From positions 62,001 through 126,000 of the forward strand of contig JBMNRD010000005.1 in assembly GCA_050944475.1 (NCBI GenBank): a stretch of 64,000 bases of DNA, given 5' to 3'. The notes beneath the pieces were generated by a model. It was not told the DNA's origin and did no database searches. It saw only the letters and a program-made list of their open reading frames with translations. The position numbers and the translations under genes are program-made. This document shows, in pieces, positions 34,613-44,327 of the stretch (within the stretch, counting starts at the first letter, position 1; the number at the start of each line of letters is the position of its first letter). Origin of the DNA: RGIG5612 sp050944475 (GTDB lineage: Bacteria > Bacillota > Clostridia > Lachnospirales > Lachnospiraceae).

Positions 34613-35868
34613 TGGCGGGACATATAATAAGAATTGCTGTAATAATGATACTCATCGTATTATCCGCATTTTTCTCATCAATGGAGACGGCATTGACCAC
34701 AATCAGCCCCCACAGACTGAGGGCAATGGTGGAAGGGGGAGTAAAAAGGGCCGGTGTCCTGAAGCGGGTGCTATCCCGAAAGGACAGGATGCTGAGCACC
34801 ATTCTCGTGGGCAATAACATAGTGAATATCTCCGCCTCGGCACTTGCATCCGTTTTTGTACAGGATTTGTTCGGCAAGGTTGCGGTATCAATAGGCACCG
34901 GCATACTTACCGTGCTGATTCTTATCTTCGGAGAGGTTGCGCCCAAAACAATGGCAACATACAGGGCGGAAAAGATAGCCCTCAGGTACTGCGGCATCAT
35001 TAACGTTATCATGACGGTGCTGTATCCGCTGGTGGCGGCAATAAGTCTGCTTTCAGGCGGTGTATTAAGGCTGTTGGGCATCAAAAAGGGTGAAAAAAAC
35101 AGGCAGATAACCGAGCAGGAGCTGAGAACCATTGTGAAGGCAAGCCATGAGGAGGGCCTGCTTGAGGAGGAAGAAAAAGAAATAATTAACAATATCTTTG
35201 ACTTTGCGGGGACGGTGGTCAGGGAGGTTATGGTCCCCAGAATAAACATTGTTTCAATAAATCTGAATTCAACCTATGAGGATCTCATGCAGGCATTCAA
35301 GGATAATTATTATACAAGAATCCCTGTTTTTGATGAGAACAACGAAAAAATAGTGGGTGTCATCAATGTAAAGGATCTGATGTTCAGAAACGAAGAGGAG
35401 GAATTCCGGCTTGAAAATGTCATGAGAGATACGGAATATACCTTCGAGAACAAGCATATATCAGAGCTCTTCCTGGAAATGCAGCGCAACCACCTTACAA
35501 TGATGGTGGTGCTGGACGAGTACGGAGATACAGCCGGAATAGTGACTTTCGAGGATTTGCTGGAGGAAATTGTAGGCGAAATCCGGGACGAGTATGACGA
35601 GGACGAAGCGGAGGAAATTGTAAAGATCGGTGAAAATGAATATACGGTCTACGGGCATATCAGCATAGATGACATAAACGACAGGTTGGGAATACGTCTT
35701 GAGTCTGAGGATTATGATTCCATCGGGGGTCTCATAATAGAGAAACTGGGGGATCTTCCTTCAGAGGGCGACGTGGTGGTTTCGGACAACATAACAATAA
35801 CGACTCTGAAAACCGACGGCACAAGGATTGAGCTCGTAAAGATAGAGGTCGGCCCGGAGCAGGAGTAG
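34612..35868 (+). CDS. CNNM/CorC-family (HlyC-type) membrane transporter or effector with CBS pair
   Basis: The 418-residue protein has an N-terminal CNNM (DUF21) membrane domain with three to four helices (residues 1-150), a CBS-domain pair (about 205-330) and a C-terminal CorC/HlyC domain (about 340-415). SSMETALTTISPHRL and REVMVPRINIVSI are typical. The family is linked to Mg/Co efflux and divalent-cation homeostasis; haemolysin naming is historical. It is translationally coupled to leuS by a 1-bp overlap, although no functional link is obvious. Confidence 0.9.
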   Translation: MAGHIIRIAVIMILIVLSAFFSSMETALTTISPHRLRAMVEGGVKRAGVLKRVLSRKDRMLSTILVGNNIVNISASALASVFVQDLFGKVAVSIGTGILTVLILIFGEVAPKTMATYRAEKIALRYCGIINVIMTVLYPLVAAISLLSGGVLRLLGIKKGEKNRQITEQELRTIVKASHEEGLLEEEEKEIINNIFDFAGTVVREVMVPRINIVSINLNSTYEDLMQAFKDNYYTRIPVFDENNEKIVGVINVKDLMFRNEEEEFRLENVMRDTEYTFENKHISELFLEMQRNHLTMMVVLDEYGDTAGIVTFEDLLEEIVGEIRDEYDEDEAEEIVKIGENEYTVYGHISIDDINDRLGIRLESEDYDSIGGLIIEKLGDLPSEGDVVVSDNITITTLKTDGTRIELVKIEVGPEQE

Positions 35869-35960
35869 CGCGTTTTCCATGGCCGTATGGACAAGGTTGT
35901 ACGAATAAGGCAATAAGAGAATTGAAAAGTTTAACAAAAGCAATGCCGTCTTCACAGTGC

Positions 35961-35990
35961 TTGATAATAGCTTGATAAGCATGATACAAT
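35961..35990 (+). promoter_or_regulatory. Promoter of the rfb/polysaccharide operon
   Basis: TTGATA (35961-35966), an 18-bp spacer and TACAAT (35985-35990) preceded by TGA form an extended -10 promoter, 44 bp before rfbA. Confidence 0.6.
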
Positions 35991-36033
35991 AATTTATCAA
36001 AGATTTTATTCCGAAGAAAAGGGGGACATGGTA

Positions 36034-36930
36034 ATGAAAGGAATCGTTCTGGCCGGCGGGTCGGGAACAAGGCTGTATCCTCTTACAATGGTAACAAGTA
36101 AGCAGCTGCTGCCGATATATGATAAGCCCATGATTTATTATCCCCTTTCAGTGCTTATGAACGCAGGGATAAGGGATATACTTATCATTTCCACTCCGGC
36201 GGACACACCCAGATTTGAGACGCTGCTGGGGGATGGGATCCAGTTTGGCATCAAGCTGACTTACGCGGTTCAGCCAAGTCCGGACGGACTTGCCCAGGCG
36301 TTTATAATCGGTCGGGATTTTATCGGGGATGATTGCGTTTCCATGGTTCTGGGAGACAATATTTTCTCCGGACACGGACTGAAAAAGCGGCTTGTCAAGG
36401 CCGTGGAAAATGCCACTCTCGGCAAAGGCGCGACAATTTTCGGTTATTATGTGGATGATCCCGAACGCTTCGGGATCGTCGAATTTGACAGCGAGGGCAG
36501 GGCGGTATCCATAGAGGAAAAGCCGCAGGTGCCGAAAAGCAATTACTGCGTGACGGGATTGTATTTTTATGACAACAGGGTTGTGGATTATGCATGCAGA
36601 CTTAAGCCCAGCGCGAGAGGGGAGCTTGAGATAACGGACCTTAACCGGATTTATCTGGAAAAGGGGGAATTGAACGTTGAGCTTCTGGGGCAGGGCTTTA
36701 CCTGGCTGGATACGGGAACCCATGAAAGCCTTGCGGAGGCCACCAATTTTGTGCGAACCGTTGAAACCCATCAGCACAGGAAGATTGCCTGCTTGGAGGA
36801 AATTGCTTATCTGAACGGATGGATTACAAAGGAGGACGTGCTGAAGGTATACGAGGTTCTGAAAAAAAATCAGTACGGAGACTACCTGAAGGACATTCTT
36901 GACGGAAAATACAGGGACGAACTGAATTGA
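36034..36930 (+). CDS. rfbA: Glucose-1-phosphate thymidylyltransferase
   Basis: The 298-residue enzyme makes dTDP-glucose from dTTP and glucose-1-P, the first step of dTDP-L-rhamnose synthesis. GIVLAGGSGTRLYPLT is the nucleotide-binding signature, VLGDNIFSG carries the metal-binding Asp, and EEKPQVPKS and WLDTGTHESL are conserved. The canonical MKGIVLAGG start at 36034 is preferred over an ATG two codons upstream; AAGGGGGA precedes it. It begins the order rfbA-rfbB-rfbD-rfbC. Confidence 0.96.
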   Translation: MKGIVLAGGSGTRLYPLTMVTSKQLLPIYDKPMIYYPLSVLMNAGIRDILIISTPADTPRFETLLGDGIQFGIKLTYAVQPSPDGLAQAFIIGRDFIGDDCVSMVLGDNIFSGHGLKKRLVKAVENATLGKGATIFGYYVDDPERFGIVEFDSEGRAVSIEEKPQVPKSNYCVTGLYFYDNRVVDYACRLKPSARGELEITDLNRIYLEKGELNVELLGQGFTWLDTGTHESLAEATNFVRTVETHQHRKIACLEEIAYLNGWITKEDVLKVYEVLKKNQYGDYLKDILDGKYRDELN

Positions 36931-36944
36931 ACGGGAGACAGTAT

Positions 36945-37985
36945 ATGGGAAAAACAGTAATCGTAACCGGCGGTGCCGGATTCATAGGAAGCAATTTCAT
37001 TTTCCACATGCTGAAAAAATACCCGGATTACCGTATAGTCTGTCTGGATAAACTGACCTACGCGGGAAATCTGTCGACACTTGCATCCGTCATGGACAAA
37101 CCCAATTTCAGATTTGTGAAGGGGGATATCTGCGACCGCGGGAGCGTTTTTGAGCTTTTCAGAAAGGAAAGGCCGCATATCGCGGTTAATTTTGCCGCGG
37201 AGAGCCATGTTGACAGAAGCATCGAGGAACCGGGGATATTTCTTCAGACCAATATTGCCGGTACGGCGGCCCTTATGGACGCCTGCAGGGAATTTGGCAT
37301 AGAAAGGTACCATCAAGTTTCAACGGACGAGGTTTACGGGGATCTGCCTCTTGACCGTCCGAATCTTTTATTTACGGAGGAGACTCCGCTTAATACAAGC
37401 AGTCCGTACAGTGCCTCAAAGGCTGCCGCAGACCTGCTTGTAATGGCGTATTTCCGGACTTACGGCCTTCCGGTGACTATCAGCCGGTGTTCAAACAATT
37501 ACGGTCCCTATCATTTTCCTGAGAAACTCATTCCTCTGATGATTGCAAATGCGCTGAACGACAAGCCGCTTCCGGTGTACGGGCAGGGAATCAATGTCCG
37601 GGACTGGCTGTATGTTGAAGACCATTGCAAGGCAATAGATCTGATTATTCACGGCGGCAAGCTGGGAGAGGTTTACAATGTGGGCGGCCATAATGAAATG
37701 AGGAATATTGATATTGTCAGACTTATATGCAGAAAGCTGGGCAAAAGCGAGAGCCTGATTACCTTTGTTGCGGACCGGAAGGGCCATGACCTGAGATATG
37801 CAATCGATCCGTCCAAGATTCACAAGGAGCTCGGATGGCTTCCGGAAACTAAATTTGAGGAAGGAATTGAAAAAACCATATCCTGGTATCTTGATAACAG
37901 GGACTGGTGGGAGGAGATTATCTCCGGCGAATACAGGAATTACTACGACAGGATGTATACCCATAGGGAAGAGGCGGTCAAATGA
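36945..37985 (+). CDS. rfbB: dTDP-glucose 4,6-dehydratase
   Basis: This 346-residue extended short-chain dehydrogenase converts dTDP-glucose to dTDP-4-keto-6-deoxyglucose. GGAGFIGSNF binds NAD, STDEVYGDL carries the catalytic Thr-Asp-Glu, and YSASKAAAD carries the Tyr-xxx-Lys pair. The ATG at 36945 is 6 bases behind CGGGAGA; the frame could open at a TTG at 36927 inside the rfbA stop, which is less likely. It overlaps rfbD by 4 bp (ATGA). Confidence 0.96.
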   Translation: MGKTVIVTGGAGFIGSNFIFHMLKKYPDYRIVCLDKLTYAGNLSTLASVMDKPNFRFVKGDICDRGSVFELFRKERPHIAVNFAAESHVDRSIEEPGIFLQTNIAGTAALMDACREFGIERYHQVSTDEVYGDLPLDRPNLLFTEETPLNTSSPYSASKAAADLLVMAYFRTYGLPVTISRCSNNYGPYHFPEKLIPLMIANALNDKPLPVYGQGINVRDWLYVEDHCKAIDLIIHGGKLGEVYNVGGHNEMRNIDIVRLICRKLGKSESLITFVADRKGHDLRYAIDPSKIHKELGWLPETKFEEGIEKTISWYLDNRDWWEEIISGEYRNYYDRMYTHREEAVK

Positions 37986-38896
37986 AATTTTTCGTAACGG
38001 GTGTGTGCGGCCAGCTCGGGCATGATGTGATGAATGAGCTTATCGGCAGGGGATTTGAGGCGGTCGGCTCGGATATTCACCCGGAGTACGCCGGCGTCAT
38101 GGACGGCTCGGCGGTTACCCGTGCACACTATGTTTCCCTTGACATAACAAAGGGGGATATTGTGGAGTCGGTTATTAAGGAAATATATCCCGACTTCGTG
38201 ATACATTGCGCCGCATGGACCGATGTTGACGCGGCCGAGGATGAGGATAAGGCTGAAACGGTGACGGCAATAAATGCGGAGGGAACAAGGCACATTGCCA
38301 CGGCCTGCAGAGATCTTGACTGCGTTATGACTTATATTTCCACCGACTATGTGTTCAACGGCAGCGGAAGCAGGCCGTGGAGTCCGGATTGCGAAGATTT
38401 TGCGCCGCTGAACGTATACGGCAGGACAAAACTTGAGGGTGAGATTGCCGTAAGGCAGTTGCTTGACAAATATTTTATTGTCCGTATCGCCTGGGTATTC
38501 GGGCTGAACGGAAAAAATTTTATCCGCACTATGATAAATGTCGGGAAAACCCGCGACAGTGTAAGAGTGGTGAATGATCAAATCGGTACTCCCACCTACA
38601 CAAAGGATTTGGCAAGGCTTCTGGTCGATATGAACGAGACGGACAGGTACGGTTGCTACCATGTCACCAATGAAGGGGACTACATTTCCTGGTATGATTT
38701 TGCCCGGGAGATTTTCCGGCAATACGGTCTGGACACAAAGGTCATACCGGTAACAACTGAAGAATATGGTTTGAGCAAGGCGGCAAGGCCGTTTAACAGC
38801 AGGCTGGACAGGGCAAAACTGAAGGAAGCGGGCTTTGAGCCGTTGCCTTCGTGGCAGGACGCACTGGGAAGGTATCTTAAGGAAGCTGGGCTGTAG
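37982..38896 (+). CDS. rfbD: dTDP-4-dehydrorhamnose reductase
   Basis: The 304-residue NAD(P)H-dependent reductase makes dTDP-L-rhamnose. FVTGVCGQLGHDV is the Rossmann motif (with Cys in place of the usual Ala/Asn), STDYVFNG and YGRTKLEGE carry the Thr/Tyr/Lys catalytic residues, and IVRIAWVFG follows. The length is normal for RmlD. It lies between rfbB and rfbC. Confidence 0.95.
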   Translation: MKFFVTGVCGQLGHDVMNELIGRGFEAVGSDIHPEYAGVMDGSAVTRAHYVSLDITKGDIVESVIKEIYPDFVIHCAAWTDVDAAEDEDKAETVTAINAEGTRHIATACRDLDCVMTYISTDYVFNGSGSRPWSPDCEDFAPLNVYGRTKLEGEIAVRQLLDKYFIVRIAWVFGLNGKNFIRTMINVGKTRDSVRVVNDQIGTPTYTKDLARLLVDMNETDRYGCYHVTNEGDYISWYDFAREIFRQYGLDTKVIPVTTEEYGLSKAARPFNSRLDRAKLKEAGFEPLPSWQDALGRYLKEAGL

Positions 38897-38907
38897 AAAG
38901 AAACAGC

Positions 38908-39528
38908 ATGGGACAAATAAAGGTAATAAAAGCACCTATTCAGGGATTATACATAATTGAGCCCACCGTCCACGGTGATGACAGGGGCTATTTTGTTGAA
39001 ACATACAATCAGAAGGATTTTAGAGAGGCCGGACTGGACATGGTTTTTGTTCAGGATAACCAGTCAATGTCGGTAAAGGGGGTTCTCAGGGGGCTGCATT
39101 TCCAAAAAGAATTTCCCCAGGGAAAGCTTGTAAGGGTCATAGAAGGAGAAGTCTTTGATGTGGCTGTGGACCTGAGGAAGGAATCGGATACCTATGGACA
39201 ATGGTACGGGGTCCTCCTTTCCGAGGAAAACAACAGGCAATTCTACATAAGTGAAGGCTTTGCCCACGGCTTCCTTGTTCTTTCAGATGTGGCAAGGTTC
39301 TGCTACAAGGTAACGGATTTCTATCATCCCGGTGATGAGGGGGGGCTGTCGTGGAATGACCCCGCAATCGGGATAGAATGGCCGGGAGTTGTGGGGCAAT
39401 ATAAAGGCAGCTGCAGTTCGGAAGGATATTCTTTGGCTGACGGTACACCGCTTATTTTAAGTGAAAAAGATCAAAATTGGGGTACAATAGAGAATACTTT
39501 CTGTTTTTCCGAAGTAACACCTGAATAA
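38908..39528 (+). CDS. rfbC: dTDP-4-dehydrorhamnose 3,5-epimerase
   Basis: The 206-residue cupin-fold epimerase acts before the RfbD step. HGDDRGYFVETY, QDNQSMSVKGVLRGLHFQ (catalytic His) and YISEGFAHGFLVLSD (Tyr and His) are the family motifs. The order of genes does not follow the order of reactions. It ends 10 bp before the sugar transferase. Confidence 0.95.
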   Translation: MGQIKVIKAPIQGLYIIEPTVHGDDRGYFVETYNQKDFREAGLDMVFVQDNQSMSVKGVLRGLHFQKEFPQGKLVRVIEGEVFDVAVDLRKESDTYGQWYGVLLSEENNRQFYISEGFAHGFLVLSDVARFCYKVTDFYHPGDEGGLSWNDPAIGIEWPGVVGQYKGSCSSEGYSLADGTPLILSEKDQNWGTIENTFCFSEVTPE

Positions 39529-39538
39529 ATCGAATTTC

Positions 39539-40954
39539 ATGTACAGCAGGAAGACTACATCAGGATTCAGATATTGGGATTTTGCCTTAATTGACGCGGT
39601 GCTGTTTGCGGTGTCCTATTGTCTTGCTTACCTGATAAGGTTCAGCTGGCAAATCAAAACCTACCTTACCGAAACGGCAATCCGCTTCGGTATTATCTGG
39701 CTTGTTATCTACATTCTTGTGGCGGTAATCGGCGGAAATTATAAAAACATTCTTCGTCGCGGGAAATGGCCGGAGCTGGCAAGGACTTTTATCCAGATAA
39801 TGCTTTCTCTGGGTGTTTTTTTGTTGTATCTGTACTTGATTAAACAGTCGGACGTCCTGCCCAGAATGATGTTCGGCTACCTTTCCATAATCGCCTTGAT
39901 TTTGATTTTCAGCGGAAGATGCGCATACAAGGCAATATTGAGAAAGTACTACAAAAATAACGACAAGCTGCCTCATATGCTGATTGTGGCCGACAAGGCA
40001 CGTGCTGCCGCAAGCATAGCCTCAATCCGGAGACATAAATACAATGAATTCTTCCTGAGCGGAATAATAATCTTCGGGCAGGACACGGCCGGGGGAGAGA
40101 TAGACGGAGTCCCGGTTGTCGCAGGCTATGACGGCTTGAAGGAGTATATTCTTTCAAATGTGGTTGACGAGGTCCTTATCAGCATAGAAAGTGTCAGCGA
40201 GCAGACAAGGCTGGCAACGACAATGCTTGAGGCGGGAATAGTGGTGCATATCGGAATCGCAGACGAGGCTCTTGTACTGCCCAATGCCCAGACTCACCTG
40301 CTTGGAGGGCGGATGGTTCTGACTTCATCCAACAATACGGCCTCACCCCTGCAGTTGACTGTAAAAAGGCTGTTCGACATTCTCGGAGGCCTGGCAGGGA
40401 TAATGATTACAGGAGTTCTCTATGTATTCATTGCCCCGAGAATAAAGTCAGTTGACCCCGGTCCCGCAATTTTCAAGCAGGTACGAATCGGCAAGAACGG
40501 CCGCAGGTTCAGCATCTGCAAGTTCCGCTCCATGTATCTGGACGCGGAGGAACACAAGCAGGAGCTGATGGAGCAAAATAAGATGCAGGGCCTGATGTTC
40601 AAAATCGACGACGACCCGAGAATCCTGCCGGGTATCGGACACACCATAAGAAGGTGGTCTCTTGACGAATTTCCTCAATTCTGGAATGTTTTCAAGGGAG
40701 ATATGAGCCTTGTGGGGACAAGGCCTCCAACTGTCGATGAGTTTGAAAGATACGAAGCCCACCATAAGAGCCGGCTTTCATTTAAGCCGGGTATTACAGG
40801 ACTGTGGCAGGTAAGCGGCCGCAGCGACATAGTCGATTTCGAAGAAATCGTGAAGCTTGACAATGAATACATAAGGAAGTGGAGCCTCCGGCTGGATTTA
40901 AAGATTCTTTTCAAAACCGTAGGCGTCGTATTAAGGCGCAAGGGCTCCGGGTAG
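39539..40954 (+). CDS. Undecaprenyl-phosphate sugar-phosphate transferase (WbaP/CpsE type)
   Basis: The 471-residue protein starts repeat-unit assembly by moving a sugar phosphate, usually galactose- or glucose-1-P, onto C55-P. Four hydrophobic segments fill residues 1-130, a Rossmann-like CoA-binding domain follows, one more helix lies at about residues 280-300, and the C-terminal bacterial sugar transferase domain carries KRLFDILGG, KFRSMYLDAEE, RRWSLDEFPQFWNV and GITGLWQVSGRSD. It sits between rfbC and the flippase, as expected in a Wzx/Wzy-type locus. Confidence 0.93.
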   Translation: MYSRKTTSGFRYWDFALIDAVLFAVSYCLAYLIRFSWQIKTYLTETAIRFGIIWLVIYILVAVIGGNYKNILRRGKWPELARTFIQIMLSLGVFLLYLYLIKQSDVLPRMMFGYLSIIALILIFSGRCAYKAILRKYYKNNDKLPHMLIVADKARAAASIASIRRHKYNEFFLSGIIIFGQDTAGGEIDGVPVVAGYDGLKEYILSNVVDEVLISIESVSEQTRLATTMLEAGIVVHIGIADEALVLPNAQTHLLGGRMVLTSSNNTASPLQLTVKRLFDILGGLAGIMITGVLYVFIAPRIKSVDPGPAIFKQVRIGKNGRRFSICKFRSMYLDAEEHKQELMEQNKMQGLMFKIDDDPRILPGIGHTIRRWSLDEFPQFWNVFKGDMSLVGTRPPTVDEFERYEAHHKSRLSFKPGITGLWQVSGRSDIVDFEEIVKLDNEYIRKWSLRLDLKILFKTVGVVLRRKGSG

Positions 40955-40960
40955 GGATAG

Positions 40961-42415
40961 ATGAAACGGGTATCCATAAAGAAAAACTTTATAATGAACG
41001 CAATACTTGCGCTTTCCACAATAGTTTTTCCTTTGATAACATTTCCGTACAGTGCAAGGATTCTTACCCCTATCGGCACCGGCAAGGTGTCGTTTGCCAC
41101 GTCCCTTGTCATGTACTTTTGCATGTTTGCTCAGCTCGGAATCCCCACTTACGGTATAAGAACCTGCGCAAAGGCGAGAGATAACAAGGAAGAGCTCACC
41201 AGATGCGCACACGAACTGCTTTTCATTAACCTGATTATGAGCATACTTTCCTACGGGCTGCTGTTGGCGGGCATTTTCTTCGTCCCAAGGCTGAGGGAAG
41301 AAAAAACACTGATTTTTGTCATCAGCATTACCATTATCCTGAGTGCCATCGGAATGGAATGGCTGTATAAGGCTCTCGAGCAATACACCTACATCACATT
41401 AAGGTCGATAATCTTTAAAGTAATTGCGGTTGTCGCAATGTTCGTCTTTGTCAGGGCAAAGGACGATTACATAATATACGGCGGCATCACAATATTTGCC
41501 GCAAGTGCCTCGAATATACTGAACTTGATTAATGTCAGGAAATTCATCAGCTTAAGGCCGGTAGGCAATTACAACATACTGCGGCACCTCAAGCCGGTGA
41601 TGATTTTCTTCGCGATGTCATGCGCAACCACCGTTTACACAAATCTTGACATGGTAATGTTGGGTTTTATGAAAACGGACGTGGATACCGGCCATTATAC
41701 AGCGGCGGTCAAGGTAAAAACCGTGCTTGTGGCGTGCATTACCTCCTTAGGGGAGGTGCTCCTTCCCAGGGTGTCATACTATTTGAAAAATAACATGGAG
41801 GAGGATTTCCTGCGTGTTTCGAGAAAAGCAATGAATTTTGTGCTGGTAGCATCTATTCCGCTGATGATATATTTCATCCTTTTTGCAAATGAAGCGATAA
41901 TGCTCCTTTCCGGACCCGCTTACAGGGGTGCGGTCTGGCCGATGCAGCTTATTATGCCTACGATAGTATTTATCGGAGTAACCAACATCCTCGGACTTGA
42001 AATACTTGTGCCGCATGGCCGTGAGAGGGCAGTGCTTTTGTCGGTGTCAATAGGGGCGGCAGTTGATTTTGTGTTGAATCTTGTCCTCATCCCGGGTATG
42101 GGCGCGGCAGGAGCGGCGCTGGCAACCTTAGTGGCGGAGATAGCGGTATTCATTGTACAAATGATTGTTTTAAGGGCATGTGTCGCCGATGTTTTCTCGG
42201 ATGTCAGTTATCTGAAGATTCTTCTGAGCGCGGTGGCGGCAGTGATCCTTTGCATCTGGATAAGGCTTATAAAACTTCCGTCATTTGCGTGCCTTGCAAT
42301 TTCGGCAGTTTTGTTCTTCGTAACATACTTCGGTGTTTTATATCTGACAAAGGAAAAACTTGCGAAGGAACTGGCAGACGGCCTTCGCGGAAAGTTAGGG
42401 AAAAAGAATGTTTGA
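40961..42415 (+). CDS. Wzx-type polysaccharide flippase
   Basis: The 484-residue membrane protein of the polysaccharide-transporter/MATE-like superfamily has 12-14 hydrophobic segments and should flip the lipid-linked repeat unit outward. NAILALSTIVFPLITFPYSARIL at the N-terminus is typical. It starts 6 bp after the sugar transferase and overlaps the next glycosyltransferase by 8 bp. The matching polymerase is not here but some 15 kb downstream. Confidence 0.9.
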   Translation: MKRVSIKKNFIMNAILALSTIVFPLITFPYSARILTPIGTGKVSFATSLVMYFCMFAQLGIPTYGIRTCAKARDNKEELTRCAHELLFINLIMSILSYGLLLAGIFFVPRLREEKTLIFVISITIILSAIGMEWLYKALEQYTYITLRSIIFKVIAVVAMFVFVRAKDDYIIYGGITIFAASASNILNLINVRKFISLRPVGNYNILRHLKPVMIFFAMSCATTVYTNLDMVMLGFMKTDVDTGHYTAAVKVKTVLVACITSLGEVLLPRVSYYLKNNMEEDFLRVSRKAMNFVLVASIPLMIYFILFANEAIMLLSGPAYRGAVWPMQLIMPTIVFIGVTNILGLEILVPHGRERAVLLSVSIGAAVDFVLNLVLIPGMGAAGAALATLVAEIAVFIVQMIVLRACVADVFSDVSYLKILLSAVAAVILCIWIRLIKLPSFACLAISAVLFFVTYFGVLYLTKEKLAKELADGLRGKLGKKNV

Positions 42416-43448
42416 GCTTACTATTGCCATACCGACCTATAATTCCGAGAAATTTCTGGACAAATGTATTGCGTCGTTCATCTATCCCGACGGCACCATC
42501 GACAGCCGCCTCCAGCTGATAATTGTGAATGACGGCTCAAAAGACAATACACTTGCCGTGGCAAGCAGGTGGGCAGAAAAATATCCTTTGAACATCAGTG
42601 TCATTGATAAGGAAAACGCCGGCCACGGCTCCGGGATAAATGCGGGGGCGGATGCAACCAAGGGAAGGTATTATAAGGTTGTTGACTCTGATGACTGGGT
42701 TGTCACGGACAATCTGTGCATGATTTTGGATGCTCTTGAGGAGACAGACGCCGATGTGGCCGTAACCGGATATCACACCGTAAATATGGCTTCGGGGGTA
42801 ACACTGCCTTACGGAACCGGAAGATTCACTCCGGAATATGAAGGCAGCCTTGAACTTACCCTGGAGGAGTTTATGCAGGTATATGAGGACGTGCCGGCCG
42901 CCCAGTCCTTCCACGGATTAATGTATAACACCGGTTTTTACAGGGGAACCGGTATCAGGATGAGCGAAAAAGTATTTTTCGAGGATCAGGAATACGCCAT
43001 ATTGCCGTTTGCCCATGTCGGCACCATGCGGATTATTCCTTACTTTTTTTATGAATACCGCATTGGAAGCGCAGGACAAAGCGTAAACTTTGCCAATCAG
43101 GCTGTAAGGGAAGGGGATTTCCTTAAGGTTGTCAGGAAAATGATTGCCTATCACGTAAGCCGGATGCCCCTTGAAAAGCCACAAAATGATTTCATTGTAT
43201 GGCGGCTGTCAAATGCTGTCGTAAGCTATTATGCGACCGTCCTTGTGAAGGCTAAGGAACGTTCGGAGGAAAAGGCCGCCTTGCTGCGGTCGTTTCTGAT
43301 TGACTGTGAGCCTGAAATCGCAAAAAGAACAGAGGGCAAGTATAAGCTTTTGAGACGGCTTGGCAGACTCCCCGGACTGGCCGGGATTTACGGGTGGCTC
43401 TTTAACTCAAGATTTTTTGCCGCATTTAAGAAAACATGGGTGAAATAA
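42408..43448 (+). CDS. GT2-family glycosyltransferase
   Basis: The 346-residue GT-A enzyme begins with IAIPTYNSEKFLDKCI, has IVNDGSKDNT for nucleotide binding and VVDSDDWV as the DxD metal-binding motif, and ends in a basic amphipathic region suitable for membrane association. Donor and acceptor are unknown, with rhamnose a candidate given the rfb genes. It overlaps the flippase by 8 bp and the next GT by 1 bp. Confidence 0.9.
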   Translation: MFELTIAIPTYNSEKFLDKCIASFIYPDGTIDSRLQLIIVNDGSKDNTLAVASRWAEKYPLNISVIDKENAGHGSGINAGADATKGRYYKVVDSDDWVVTDNLCMILDALEETDADVAVTGYHTVNMASGVTLPYGTGRFTPEYEGSLELTLEEFMQVYEDVPAAQSFHGLMYNTGFYRGTGIRMSEKVFFEDQEYAILPFAHVGTMRIIPYFFYEYRIGSAGQSVNFANQAVREGDFLKVVRKMIAYHVSRMPLEKPQNDFIVWRLSNAVVSYYATVLVKAKERSEEKAALLRSFLIDCEPEIAKRTEGKYKLLRRLGRLPGLAGIYGWLFNSRFFAAFKKTWVK

Positions 43449-44245
43449 TGGCAAAACCTTCCGTATCGGTAATTATTCCCGCATATAATGCGGAAAAACA
43501 TATCATACAGACGATTGAATCAGCCCTCTTTCAGGATTACGAAGGATACATAGAGGTAATTGTCATAGATGATTGCTCGGCGGATGATACCTTCGGAGTC
43601 ACAAGCAGATATGCCAAGGAAAACAAGGCGCCCCGCAAAAGGAGTCTTTCCGTTCTGAAAAACGAAGAGAACATGAGGGTCGCCAGGACCAGAAACAAAG
43701 GGGTCGGCCTTGCGAAAGGAGATTATATCTGCTTTCTGGATTCGGACGATTTTTGGGAGCTAAGCAAAGTAAGCCGACAGATGGAAGATCTTCTTGCAAG
43801 GGATGAGAAGAAAAATGGAGAGGGCGATAAAATCCCTGTGCTGTCTACCACGGGCAGAGCCTTTGTGAACGAGGCCGGACTGCCCACGGGAAAGATTGTC
43901 CGCGTTCCGACACTTATAAGCTTCACAGACAATCTTAAAACCAATCATATTTCCTGCTCGGGGGCAATGGTCAGGAGGGATGTGGCCGTTGAATTTCCAA
44001 TGAAAAGGGATGACCTGGTGGAGGATTATATCTGCTGGCTTGAGATAATGAAAAAGTACGGGCCGGCTGCCGGACTTGACGAGTCTCTTTTGAATTACAG
44101 GATTACAAAGGGAAGCCGCTCATCGAATAAGCTGAAAGCGGCGCGGACACAATACAAGGTCTACAGGTATTTCGGAATCTCAATTCCTATGTCCATATGC
44201 TATATGCTGAGCTATATGGTGAACGGGATTAAAAAGCATTTTTAA
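43448..44245 (+). CDS. GT2-family glycosyltransferase
   Basis: The 265-residue GT-A enzyme has SVIIPAYNAEKHIIQTIESAL, VIDDCSADDT and CFLDSDDFW. I prefer the ATG at 43448, which overlaps the previous stop as TAATG, over an ATG at 43436. It is the last gene of this half of the polysaccharide locus; the next gene is on the opposite strand. No strong terminator was found in the 83 bp that follow. Confidence 0.88.
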   Translation: MAKPSVSVIIPAYNAEKHIIQTIESALFQDYEGYIEVIVIDDCSADDTFGVTSRYAKENKAPRKRSLSVLKNEENMRVARTRNKGVGLAKGDYICFLDSDDFWELSKVSRQMEDLLARDEKKNGEGDKIPVLSTTGRAFVNEAGLPTGKIVRVPTLISFTDNLKTNHISCSGAMVRRDVAVEFPMKRDDLVEDYICWLEIMKKYGPAAGLDESLLNYRITKGSRSSNKLKAARTQYKVYRYFGISIPMSICYMLSYMVNGIKKHF

Positions 44246-44327
44246 CTGTGAACCTGAATACCTTCAGGGTGATGGTGTGACAATCATTAAGGTATTTTCT
44301 TGGGATAAAGCCCTTGATGTGAATTAA

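Noticed and set aside
37943..38935. 330-codon minus-strand open frame
   Set aside because: It is antisense to rfbD, which has complete family motifs.
44246..44327. Terminator after the second GT2 gene
   Set aside because: Only short, poorly paired stems such as CTGAA/TTCAG are present, without a T-run.
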